DNA of 64,000 bases from Flavobacterium reichenbachii (GTDB lineage Bacteria > Bacteroidota > Bacteroidia > Flavobacteriales > Flavobacteriaceae). The translations under genes were made by a program, and so were the position numbers. The stretch's first letter is position 1; each line of letters opens with the position of its first letter. Positions 26,990 to 35,294 of this stretch are shown piece by piece. Under the pieces are notes generated by a model that was not told the origin of the DNA, searched no databases, and saw nothing but the letters and a program-made list of their open reading frames with translations. The stretch spans positions 156,950 through 220,949 of the forward strand of contig NZ_MUHF01000007.1 in the NCBI RefSeq assembly GCF_002217435.1, read 5' to 3'.

Positions 26990-27873
26990 TGAAGAAATTT
27001 TTAATTTATACAGTCAAAATAATTGTTATAACAGCCTTAATTGCAGTTATTCTCGACGCATTATACACGCTGGCTTTTATGCAGTCCAGAAATCGCGGAA
27101 AAGTTGAAACTGTGGTAAACTCAAAAGCCAAAAAGTTTGATGTGATCATATTGGGTTCCTCTCGTGCAAACAATCATTTTGTGGCACAGATGTTTGAGGA
27201 TAAAGGTTTGAAAACTTTTAATTACGGAATGAGCGGCGGACATTTATTTGAAGCTTCATTAATGTTGAAATTAATGATTGAGAGAAAGTACACAATTAAA
27301 AATGTCATTTTAGAAGCTGATTTAAATCTTTCTAACGAGCATCAGGCAGAAGGTATTGCGGCTTTGTTTTTGCCGTACATTCACAATTCTGAAACAATTA
27401 GAAAGCATTTTGAAAATGAAGAAGATTATAATGAATTGTATTATGTACCGTTTTACAGATACATTAAATATGACGGAAAAATAGGTTTTAGAGAAGCTTT
27501 CCTGACAGCAGTGCACAAAAAAACAGGAATTCTAGATAACTTAGGATATCGTGGACTCGAAAAACACAAAAACGGGAATATGAAAAACAATATTGTTAAT
27601 CTAAATCCGCTTCCTCATAATAAATATTACGAAGAAATTAAAAATATCTGCAAAGCCAATAATATTAATTTTATATCAGTAATGACACCAATGTGCGAAA
27701 ATGTTAAGGGAATGAACTACTTTGACAAAGTTAAAAAAGCATATCCTGAAATTTATAATTATGAAAATGTAGTGACAGAAGATAAATATTTTTCTTCCTG
27801 CGGTCATATGAGCGATGCTGGCTCGAAAGTTTTTACAGCCAGAATTCTAAAAGATTTTTTTGGAAAGGAATAA
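26989..27873 (+). CDS. Membrane-anchored SGNH/AlgJ-like partner of the MBOAT protein
   Basis: 294 aa. One N-terminal membrane segment (~5-30) then a periplasmic domain with an SGNH-type block I, FDVIILGSSRANNHF (Ser57/58), a Gly-containing YGMSGGHLFEAS block and a C-terminal SSCGHMSDAGSKVF segment holding a candidate catalytic His (~273). In classical SGNH enzymes the block is D-x-x-H; here the residue three before His is Ser, so the Asp appears absent by eye. It may be a transfer partner using a different residue or a non-catalytic one. Coupling to the MBOAT gene by a 1-bp overlap supports joint function in O-acylation. Confidence 0.72.
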   Translation: MKKFLIYTVKIIVITALIAVILDALYTLAFMQSRNRGKVETVVNSKAKKFDVIILGSSRANNHFVAQMFEDKGLKTFNYGMSGGHLFEASLMLKLMIERKYTIKNVILEADLNLSNEHQAEGIAALFLPYIHNSETIRKHFENEEDYNELYYVPFYRYIKYDGKIGFREAFLTAVHKKTGILDNLGYRGLEKHKNGNMKNNIVNLNPLPHNKYYEEIKNICKANNINFISVMTPMCENVKGMNYFDKVKKAYPEIYNYENVVTEDKYFSSCGHMSDAGSKVFTARILKDFFGKE

Positions 27874-27946
27874 ATAAGAACAGTTTCTGTTTTTAAAGTT
27901 GAAGTGCTAATTGTTAGATTTACAACGTTTTTGTTACGTTTTTTAA

Positions 27947-29326
27947 ATGGAAAATAATAAAATTATGCTGCTTTTTCCTGACGGAGTTGGGATTAGAAAT
28001 TATCTATATTCTAGTGTCTTCGAGGGTATTAGTGAAGATTTGGTGTTGTTTCATAATTTTGATTCAGAAACTTTAAAAGCAATTAGAGAAAATGTTTTAA
28101 TTAATGATGAAATTTCAATTCCGGTCTACAAAGAATCAGTCAAAGAGAAATTTTTAAGAGAATTAATCTGCCTTTCAAGACTTTATTATAATGCTCAATT
28201 GGTTAATAATAAATCATTATTAACCAATTGGAATTGGAATCAAAAGACATTTTCTAAAAAGATATTTTATAAATTAATAGAAAAAACGGCTCCCTTTTTT
28301 AAAAAATATTCGAGTATTTTAAAGCTGGAAAAGCAATATCAAAAAGCAATTCGCCAGAATATTTTTTACGATGAGGTAAAAGATATTTTAAAAGCAGCAC
28401 AGCCAAAAGTTATTTTTTGCTCACATCAGCGGGCTTTAAAAGCAACAACAATTTTTGCCGCCGCAGCTGATTTAGGAATTAAGACTACGACTGTAATTTA
28501 TTCCTGGGATAATTTATCTAAAGCCCGAATGGCTTTGCGAGCGGATAATTATTTAGTTTGGTCTCACCATATGAAGAAGGAATTAGAAATATACTATCCG
28601 GAAATTCCTTCTGAGCAAATTCATATTACAAGCACTCCGCAGTTTGAATTTTATGAGAATGAACAAAATATTATTAAAAAGGAAACCTTTTATGAGCAAT
28701 ACAATTTAGATCCAGATAAAAAAATTATCTGTTTTTCTGGTGATGACACTAAAACATCTCCAGATGATCCGAGTTATTTGAATGATATTGCAGAAGAATT
28801 AACAAAAGCTGGTCTGCAGAATGAATATCAAATAGTATTGAGAAGATGTCCTGTAGATTTTTCTGAAAGATATAAATCTGTTGTAAATAATTATAAAGGT
28901 CTCATAAAGGAGATTGCGCCTTTATGGTATTTTAATACATCAAACGAATGGAATGCAGTTTATCCTTCAATAGAAGATGTAAAATTATTGTGCAGTACTG
29001 CTTTTTATGCAGATATTGTAGTGAATGTAGGATCTACAATGGCTTTTGATTTTGCAATGTTTAATAAGCCTTGTGTTTTTATTAATTACGATCAGCAGAC
29101 TAAAAATGTAAAAGATTGGTCGGTAGAAACTATTTATCAATTTCAGCATTTTAAAAGCATGCCAAGTGAGGATGCCGTTATATGGCTTAATGATAAAGAA
29201 GAAATTGTGGCAAAATTAACTCTTGCAAAAATATGCAGTCCCGCAATGCATCAGTGGAAAGATATTGTACTTGAGGATTACAAAGAATCTGCTGCAAAAA
29301 TAAGAGAAACCATAAATTCTATTTAA
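27947..29326 (+). CDS. Putative GT-B type glycosyltransferase, family not recognised
   Basis: 459 aa. No signal peptide. Suggestive GT-B elements are KVIFCSHQRALKATTIF, a second-half start DKKIICFSGDDTKTSPDD, and ADIVVNVGSTMAFDFAMFNK (~355-375), which resembles the donor-binding loop of CDP-glycerol- or Kdo-type transferases (SSM/GST followed by E/D). No Glu-x7-Glu GT4 motif is seen. It sits between the acylation pair and four GT4 genes, and starts after a 73-bp gap without a clear promoter. A perfect 15-bp inverted repeat with a 5-base loop lies inside the coding region near codon 85-95. Function inferred from context. Confidence 0.6.
   Translation: MENNKIMLLFPDGVGIRNYLYSSVFEGISEDLVLFHNFDSETLKAIRENVLINDEISIPVYKESVKEKFLRELICLSRLYYNAQLVNNKSLLTNWNWNQKTFSKKIFYKLIEKTAPFFKKYSSILKLEKQYQKAIRQNIFYDEVKDILKAAQPKVIFCSHQRALKATTIFAAAADLGIKTTTVIYSWDNLSKARMALRADNYLVWSHHMKKELEIYYPEIPSEQIHITSTPQFEFYENEQNIIKKETFYEQYNLDPDKKIICFSGDDTKTSPDDPSYLNDIAEELTKAGLQNEYQIVLRRCPVDFSERYKSVVNNYKGLIKEIAPLWYFNTSNEWNAVYPSIEDVKLLCSTAFYADIVVNVGSTMAFDFAMFNKPCVFINYDQQTKNVKDWSVETIYQFQHFKSMPSEDAVIWLNDKEEIVAKLTLAKICSPAMHQWKDIVLEDYKESAAKIRETINSI
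28196..28230. repeat. Perfect 15-bp inverted repeat inside a coding region
   Basis: CAATTGGTTAATAAT (28196-28210) is repeated as its reverse complement (28216-28230) with loop AAATC. It lies in the putative GT-B gene and encodes part of LVNNKSLLTN. As RNA it would form a strong hairpin in the mRNA. Confidence 0.8.
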
Positions 29327-29327
29327 A

Positions 29328-30473
29328 ATGCACATCTGTTTCTTAACAAACGAATATCCTAAAGAAGGATTTCCGCATGGCGGTATGGGAAGTTTTGTTA
29401 AAACTTTGGCAGTGGCATTGGTCAAAAAAGGAATAAAAGTTTCGGTGATTGGTCTCAATTATACTTCAAAAAATGAAACCGAAACATTAGAAGGTGTTCG
29501 TATCTATCGTTTAAAACGAAGTACAGTAAAATTGTTTTCTTGGTATTTTAACTTTAAAACTATAAATAAAAAAATAAAAGAAGTTCATAAAACAGCACCA
29601 ATAAATATTGTGGAAGCTTCAGAACTTGGTTTAGCTTTTATTGCCAAAATAAAAAATATTAAATACATCATCAGGCTTCATGGCGGTCATCATTTCTTTG
29701 CTGAAAGCGAAAACAGGAAAATCAATAAATGGAAAGGATTTCAGGAAAAAAGATCCTTTAAAAAAAGTGATGCATTTGTTGCTGTCTCTCAATTCGTAAA
29801 AAAGCATACAGAAAAATACCTTAGTTACAACAGCAAACCAGTTACTTATATTAATAATCCGATAAATACAGAACTTTTTCAGCCTATTGTTGTTAATAAA
29901 CAAGAACCAAAAATAGTTTTTGCCGGAACGGTCTGTGAGAAAAAAGGAGTTCGACAGTTAATACAAGCTTTTCCCTTAGTAAAAAAAGAGTATCCCGATG
30001 TTTCATTAGAAATATACGGCAGAGATTGGTTTTTTCCTGATGGAAGTTCCTATATCAAGATGCTCCAGGAAAAAGAACTGCCTCAATTAGGAGAGATTAT
30101 AAACGATATTCATTTTCATGGAGCAGTTAAATTTACTGACATTCCTGCAGTATATGCGACGGCAGCAGTATGTGTTTTTCCATCTCATATGGAAACTCAG
30201 GGTTTAGTAGCACCAGAAGCTATGGCCATGAAAAAAGCAGTTGTATTTACAAAATTAGGACCGGGACCAGAAACGATAGAGAATTATAAAACAGGATTGT
30301 TATGCGATCCTTATAATCCTGAAGATATTGCTGAGAAAATAGTTTGGTTTTTTCGAAACGAGGAAAAAGCAGAAGAAATTGGTAAAGCAGCAAGAGAATT
30401 TGTTCTTGAGAAATATCACTTGGATAAAATTGCTGTACAAAATATTGAATTTTATAATAGTTTAAGCAAATAA
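29328..30473 (+). CDS. Family 4 glycosyltransferase
   Basis: 381 aa. The N-terminus CFLTNEYPKEGFPHGGMGSF is the glycine-rich acceptor/donor loop of GT4 enzymes; IIRLHGGHHFF, IVFAGTVCEKKGVRQLIQAF and the donor motif SHMETQGLVAPEAMAMKKAV (Glu-x7-Glu) follow. It begins 1 bp after the preceding stop. It would add a sugar by a retaining mechanism at the cytoplasmic face; specificity unknown. Confidence 0.88.
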   Translation: MHICFLTNEYPKEGFPHGGMGSFVKTLAVALVKKGIKVSVIGLNYTSKNETETLEGVRIYRLKRSTVKLFSWYFNFKTINKKIKEVHKTAPINIVEASELGLAFIAKIKNIKYIIRLHGGHHFFAESENRKINKWKGFQEKRSFKKSDAFVAVSQFVKKHTEKYLSYNSKPVTYINNPINTELFQPIVVNKQEPKIVFAGTVCEKKGVRQLIQAFPLVKKEYPDVSLEIYGRDWFFPDGSSYIKMLQEKELPQLGEIINDIHFHGAVKFTDIPAVYATAAVCVFPSHMETQGLVAPEAMAMKKAVVFTKLGPGPETIENYKTGLLCDPYNPEDIAEKIVWFFRNEEKAEEIGKAAREFVLEKYHLDKIAVQNIEFYNSLSK

Positions 30474-30538
30474 ATTCAAGATCGAATTGCCCTATTCATA
30501 TTAATATAAATTGAATTTGATCTTAGTCAGAATAAAAA

Positions 30539-31642
30539 ATGAAAACAATCTTAATAGCACATAATTATACAGAAGGTTCTTTTGCTTTTATGAGCTATTA
30601 CTTGGCTCGTCATCTGGCACTTAATGGTAACAGAGTTGTATTTATTTCTCATAAACCATTTTTTATCAAATCGTTCAAAGAAAATTTAGAAAAGGGAGAG
30701 CTGCTTGTTTATTCCTGGCCAACAGAAAAAAGACCCGTAAAAATTAGTGATGCATTGTGGTTTGCTAAAATTTATATTAAGTATAAACCTAGTGTAATAA
30801 TAAGTCATTTTGTAAATGTTAACATTACCACTATAGTGTCAAAAATACTGTCTTTTGGGAGCGTTAAAACGTTTCCTTATTACCATACACTTTCAACCCA
30901 AATTCAGCAGGATGTTTCCAGTTCGTCTTTGAGCAGGAAATTAAAAAAAATTAGAAAACAATTACTTTATAAAGGATTTGCAGATTCAGTTATCTGCCCT
31001 TCGGATTTAGCCAAAGAAGATTTAAAAATATATTTTAACAGCTCAAAGGGAATTAAGATATTAAACCCAATGAGAGATCGATTTATCGAAAAAAAAGCAT
31101 CAAATCCAGATGTTATTTTAATATCGTATTTAGGTCGTCTGGAACCTTCAAAAGGTGTAATTGATTTAATCAGCGCTTTTTTGGAATATAAAAATAAGTT
31201 TAAAAACTCCAAGATAATTTTGAATATTGCAGGCGGCGGAATTCTCGACAAACAAATAGAGGAATTAGGCGCTCATAATGATGCTGTAAACATAGTTGGA
31301 CCATTGTCGTATAGCGAAATAGATGCGTATTTAAACAAAAGCCATTACGCAGTGATACCATCAAAATCAGACAATCTGCCAACAGTCGGATTAGAGGCAA
31401 TGATGAATCAAACCCCTTTGTTGATCTCAAATAATACGGGACTTTCTTCAGAATTAAAAGACGGAATAGAATGTTTTAAATTTAATCCCAACATAGAAGA
31501 AATGATTTTAATGTTTGAAAGAGTAGAAAATAATGACCAAAAACATTATGATATGGGAATCAACGCAAGAAAAACATTTTTAGAAAAATTTGGTATCGAC
31601 AGTTATGTGGAAGCCATGAACCAAATAATCCAAAAATCTTAA
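30539..31642 (+). CDS. Family 4 glycosyltransferase
   Basis: 367 aa. ISYLGRLEPSKGVIDLISAF starts the second GT-B domain and AVIPSKSDNLPTVGLEAMMN is the donor-binding loop, with Asp in place of the usual first Glu of the Glu-x7-Glu pair. N-terminal TILIAHNYTEGSFAFMSYYL replaces the commoner glycine-rich loop. The upstream 65-bp gap contains only a weak inverted repeat. Specificity unknown. Confidence 0.85.
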   Translation: MKTILIAHNYTEGSFAFMSYYLARHLALNGNRVVFISHKPFFIKSFKENLEKGELLVYSWPTEKRPVKISDALWFAKIYIKYKPSVIISHFVNVNITTIVSKILSFGSVKTFPYYHTLSTQIQQDVSSSSLSRKLKKIRKQLLYKGFADSVICPSDLAKEDLKIYFNSSKGIKILNPMRDRFIEKKASNPDVILISYLGRLEPSKGVIDLISAFLEYKNKFKNSKIILNIAGGGILDKQIEELGAHNDAVNIVGPLSYSEIDAYLNKSHYAVIPSKSDNLPTVGLEAMMNQTPLLISNNTGLSSELKDGIECFKFNPNIEEMILMFERVENNDQKHYDMGINARKTFLEKFGIDSYVEAMNQIIQKS

Positions 31643-31685
31643 GAAGTATTTAATTAATCGTTCACTTTATTCAAAAACAAAATCA

Positions 31686-32816
31686 GTGCCAAAACCAATA
31701 AACTTTACCATCATTACCCATGTGTCTCATTACAAAGAGAATGCTCATTTATTGGGTTATGCTCCCTATGTGCGCGAAATGAATATTTGGTTAAAATATA
31801 TTGATTCGGTTACCATTGTTGGTCCTTTAAGTAAAGAAAAAGCGGGAAATATTGATTTAGCTTACGAACATTCAAAAATATCATTTAAAGAAATCACTGC
31901 TTTGGCATTAACAACTCCGCTTGGTGTTTTAAAAAGTATGATTAATTTACCGTTTGTGCTTTGGCAGATTTTTAGAGCAATGCAGACCGCAGATCATATT
32001 CATTTGCGATGTCCTGGAAATGTTGGACTTTTAGGATGTCTGGTTCAAATTTTATTTCCCAGCAAAATAAAAACAGCAAAATATGCCGGAAATTGGGATC
32101 CAGAAAGTAAACAGCCATGGTCTTACAGACTGCAGAAATATATTTTAAATAATACTTTTTTGACCAAAAATATGCAGGTTTTAGTCTATGGAGAATGGCC
32201 GGAACAATCAAAAAACATAAAATCTTTTTTTACAGCGACCTATTCAGAGTCTGATAAAGAGATCATTGAAAAAACCAGTTTTAACTCAGGCATAAAATTT
32301 ATCTTTGTCGGAAGTCTGGTTTCAGGAAAAAATCCTTTGTATGCAATTAAATTAGTAGAAAGATTAATTGAAAAAGGTCATAACGCTGTGCTGGATTTGT
32401 ATGGTGAAGGTGTAGAAAGAAAATCTTTAGAAGAATATATTCAAAATAATAAATTGAACAATCATATCTTTTTAAAAGGAAATCAAAATTTAGAAATAGT
32501 AAAAAGTGCCTATCAAAACAGCCATTTTGTTGTTTTGCCATCTAAAAGTGAAGGCTGGCCCAAAGCCGTTGCCGAAGGTATGTTCTGGGGATGTGTTCCT
32601 ATTTCGACTTCGGTATCCTGTGTGCCTTTTATGCTGGATTATGGAAAAAGTGGTATTTTATTGAAGATGAATTTAGAAACCGATACAGCTCCAATAGAAG
32701 CTATGCTTTTAGATAATCAATGCTTTTACTCTAAAAGTGCACTTTCGTCCGGCTGGTCACAAAATTATACTACTGATATTTTTGAGGCAGAAATTAAAAA
32801 GCTTTTGCATAAATGA
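31686..32816 (+). CDS. Family 4 glycosyltransferase
   Basis: 376 aa with a GTG start (the next residues PKPINFTIITHVSHYKE lead into the fold; no better ATG is nearby). IFVGSLVSGKNPLYAIKLVE opens the C-terminal domain; VLPSKSEGWPKAVAEGMFWG holds the Glu-x7-Glu donor site. IHLRCPGNVGLLG in the first domain is also typical. The last 4 bp overlap the next GT4 gene. Specificity unknown. Confidence 0.86.
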   Translation: MPKPINFTIITHVSHYKENAHLLGYAPYVREMNIWLKYIDSVTIVGPLSKEKAGNIDLAYEHSKISFKEITALALTTPLGVLKSMINLPFVLWQIFRAMQTADHIHLRCPGNVGLLGCLVQILFPSKIKTAKYAGNWDPESKQPWSYRLQKYILNNTFLTKNMQVLVYGEWPEQSKNIKSFFTATYSESDKEIIEKTSFNSGIKFIFVGSLVSGKNPLYAIKLVERLIEKGHNAVLDLYGEGVERKSLEEYIQNNKLNNHIFLKGNQNLEIVKSAYQNSHFVVLPSKSEGWPKAVAEGMFWGCVPISTSVSCVPFMLDYGKSGILLKMNLETDTAPIEAMLLDNQCFYSKSALSSGWSQNYTTDIFEAEIKKLLHK

Positions 32817-33883
32817 GAGTTGTACAAATTATAGATTCGCTGGCACTTGGAGGTGCTGAGAAAATGGCAGTAAATTTTGCAAATGCATTAGCAGATGAAG
32901 TCGAATTTTCTGGATTAATTGCTACTCGTAAAGAAGGAGATTTATTAAATCAAATAAATAAAAATGTATCGTATTTGTTTTTAAATAGAAAAAAACAAAT
33001 TGATTTTAACGCCATTTTCAGATTACGAACATATCTCAAAAAGAATAAAGTTGATATAATTCATGCTCATAGTTCTTCTTTTTTTACAGCGGTTTTAGTA
33101 AAGTTTACTTTACCCGGAATTAAAATTGTGTGGCATGATCATTATGGTCCCCGCATTAGAGAAACAAAAAAAGAAAATAAAACATTAATTGCTTTATCTT
33201 ATTTTTTCTCTTCTGTACTTACTGTCAACCTTCAGCTGCAGGATTGGAACATAAAAAATATGCATTGCAAAAAAGTATTCTTTCTTCCAAATTTTGTATC
33301 GAAGCGTGAAGATAATCAGCAGCTGACAACTCTAAATGGGAACGATAACAAACGAATCGTTTTTTTAGCAAATCTAAAAGATCCTAAAAACCATCTTTTG
33401 ATTGTAAAATCTTTTCATGAATTAAAATTAGAACAATCCGGATGGAGTCTTCATTTAATAGGAAAAGATTATTTTGACTCGTATTCAGACAATATTAAAA
33501 AATTTATAAACTCAAACTCCCTGCAAAATCATATACATTTGTATGGCAGTAAAAACGATGTTAATTATATATTATCACAATCTACTGTTGGAGTATTGGC
33601 ATCTACAGATGAAGGATTTCCGGTAACATTATTAGAATATGCTATGGCGCAGCTGGCAGTTGTTTCTACAAATGCAGGATATTGTTCTCAGGTAATTCAA
33701 GACGGGTTTAATGGATTATTGTTTGATCCCCTAAATGATTTGGAAGTAAAAAGCCAGCTCAAGAAAGTAACAGATGATGAGTTGCTTAGGAAAAACTTAA
33801 GCGTCAATTTTAGAGAAACTGTCATTAAAAATTATTCAAAGGATAAAGTAATTGAAAAATTAATCGCGGCCTACAAAAATTAA
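32813..33883 (+). CDS. Family 4 glycosyltransferase
   Basis: 356 aa. Very canonical GT4: QIIDSLALGGAEKMAVNFA at the N-terminus, DIIHAHSSSFFTAVL, VFLANLKDPKNHLLIVKSF, and ASTDEGFPVTLLEYAMAQL for the donor site. It ends 4 bp before the polymerase/ligase gene, so assembly and polymerisation/ligation genes are on one transcript. Donor sugar unknown. Confidence 0.89.
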   Translation: MRVVQIIDSLALGGAEKMAVNFANALADEVEFSGLIATRKEGDLLNQINKNVSYLFLNRKKQIDFNAIFRLRTYLKKNKVDIIHAHSSSFFTAVLVKFTLPGIKIVWHDHYGPRIRETKKENKTLIALSYFFSSVLTVNLQLQDWNIKNMHCKKVFFLPNFVSKREDNQQLTTLNGNDNKRIVFLANLKDPKNHLLIVKSFHELKLEQSGWSLHLIGKDYFDSYSDNIKKFINSNSLQNHIHLYGSKNDVNYILSQSTVGVLASTDEGFPVTLLEYAMAQLAVVSTNAGYCSQVIQDGFNGLLFDPLNDLEVKSQLKKVTDDELLRKNLSVNFRETVIKNYSKDKVIEKLIAAYKN

Positions 33884-33887
33884 ATTA

Positions 33888-35237
33888 ATGGAAAAATCTT
33901 CATTATCATATCTTTACTTGATCCTATTCCATGTTTTTATAGGAGTATTGGTTTTTATTTTACCTCTTATTTCAACATTATATACATTATCTATTGTTGT
34001 TTTTGGTCTTGCTTTTATTATAAAAAGCAAAAATAAAAATAATGAAGTACTGATAATGTCAGCGTATGTTATTGGTGCAGAAGTGCTTTTAAGGATGACA
34101 GGCGGTGCTATCCTAAATGAAGCGGGTAAATATATCATCATGATTTTTATGTTTACCGCTATTATTTATTCAGGCTTTTCTAACAGGGCATTTATATATT
34201 GGGTTTTCTTTATATTTCTTATTCCAGGTGTTATCGTTTCTGTTTTTTCTTTAAATTTTGATACCGATATTAGAAAGGCAATCGCTTTTAATATTACTGG
34301 TCCGGTTTGTTTAGGAATGTGCGCGATTTATTGTTTTGAGAGAAGAATAAGTTACGAAAGGCTAAAGTCTGTTATTACCGTATTATCATTGCCCTTAGTT
34401 TCTACAGCGGTCTATCTTTTTTTGTATGCTCCGAGTGTGAAAGAGGTAGTAAAAGGAACAGATTCTAATTTTTTAACGTCAGGCGGATTTGGACCAAACC
34501 AAGTGTCTACCGTATTAGGTTTAGGACTTTTTATATTCTTTGTACAATTCCTTTTGAATTCAAAAAACAAACTGCTTTTGATGATAAATGCTTCATTTGT
34601 TTTGATTTTTGCATTTAGAGGTATTGTTACTTTTTCGAGAGGAGGAGTAATCACCGCAATCGTCATGATCGCGTTATTGTTAATGGTGCTTTATTATCAG
34701 GGAAATTCTCGTGCTAAGTCAAAAATTGGTGTGGTAGTAATTATTACTTTCTTGGCAGGACTTGGAGTTTGGGGCTATTCTTCATTACAAACTAGCGGAT
34801 TAATTAATAAAAGATATGCAAATAAGGATGCTCTTGGCAGAGTAAAAAAAAGTAAACTGTCGGGAAGAGAAACTCTTATTGCTTCAGAATTTCAGATGTT
34901 TTTAGACAATCCTATTTTAGGAGTAGGAGTAGGAAAAAATAAAGAAATTAGAAAAGAAGAAACTGGAATTAATGCTGCTTCTCATAATGAAGTTACAAGA
35001 ATGGTTGCAGAACATGGCACCTTTGGTATACTGGATTTAATGATTTTACTCTTTACTCCGTTGATATTATTTGCAAACGATCGGCGAAATATATTTGCAC
35101 TTTCGTTTTTAGCATTTTGGTTTTTAACCATAAATCATGCTGCAATGCGTACCGCAGCGCCAGCATTTGTTTACGGTTTGGCACTACTTTCTGTAGTGGC
35201 AAAAAAACCTGAAAAAGAAGAAAGTACACTGAATTAA
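33888..35237 (+). CDS. O-antigen ligase/polymerase (WaaL/Wzy family) membrane protein
   Basis: 449 aa with roughly ten to twelve hydrophobic segments. The large periplasmic loop and following helix contain SGRETLIASEFQMFLDNPIL, GVGVGKNKEI and SHNEVTRMVAEHGTFG, the Wzy_C/O-antigen ligase signature with its conserved His. Ligases and Wzy polymerases share this pattern. In an ABC-exporter locus without a Wzx flippase a ligase role is likelier, but a polymerase for a second chain is possible. Located just before the second initiating transferase. Confidence 0.85.
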   Translation: MEKSSLSYLYLILFHVFIGVLVFILPLISTLYTLSIVVFGLAFIIKSKNKNNEVLIMSAYVIGAEVLLRMTGGAILNEAGKYIIMIFMFTAIIYSGFSNRAFIYWVFFIFLIPGVIVSVFSLNFDTDIRKAIAFNITGPVCLGMCAIYCFERRISYERLKSVITVLSLPLVSTAVYLFLYAPSVKEVVKGTDSNFLTSGGFGPNQVSTVLGLGLFIFFVQFLLNSKNKLLLMINASFVLIFAFRGIVTFSRGGVITAIVMIALLLMVLYYQGNSRAKSKIGVVVIITFLAGLGVWGYSSLQTSGLINKRYANKDALGRVKKSKLSGRETLIASEFQMFLDNPILGVGVGKNKEIRKEETGINAASHNEVTRMVAEHGTFGILDLMILLFTPLILFANDRRNIFALSFLAFWFLTINHAAMRTAAPAFVYGLALLSVVAKKPEKEESTLN

Positions 35238-35294
35238 TTTATGTTTTTTATGATACATTTGCTCTGCCTAATTACCCCCAAATTATTAGAATAA

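Noticed and set aside
30478..30527. Weak inverted repeat after the GT4 gene (AAGATCGAATT/AATTTGATCTT)
   Set aside because: Long loop, one mismatch and no T tract; not good enough for a terminator.
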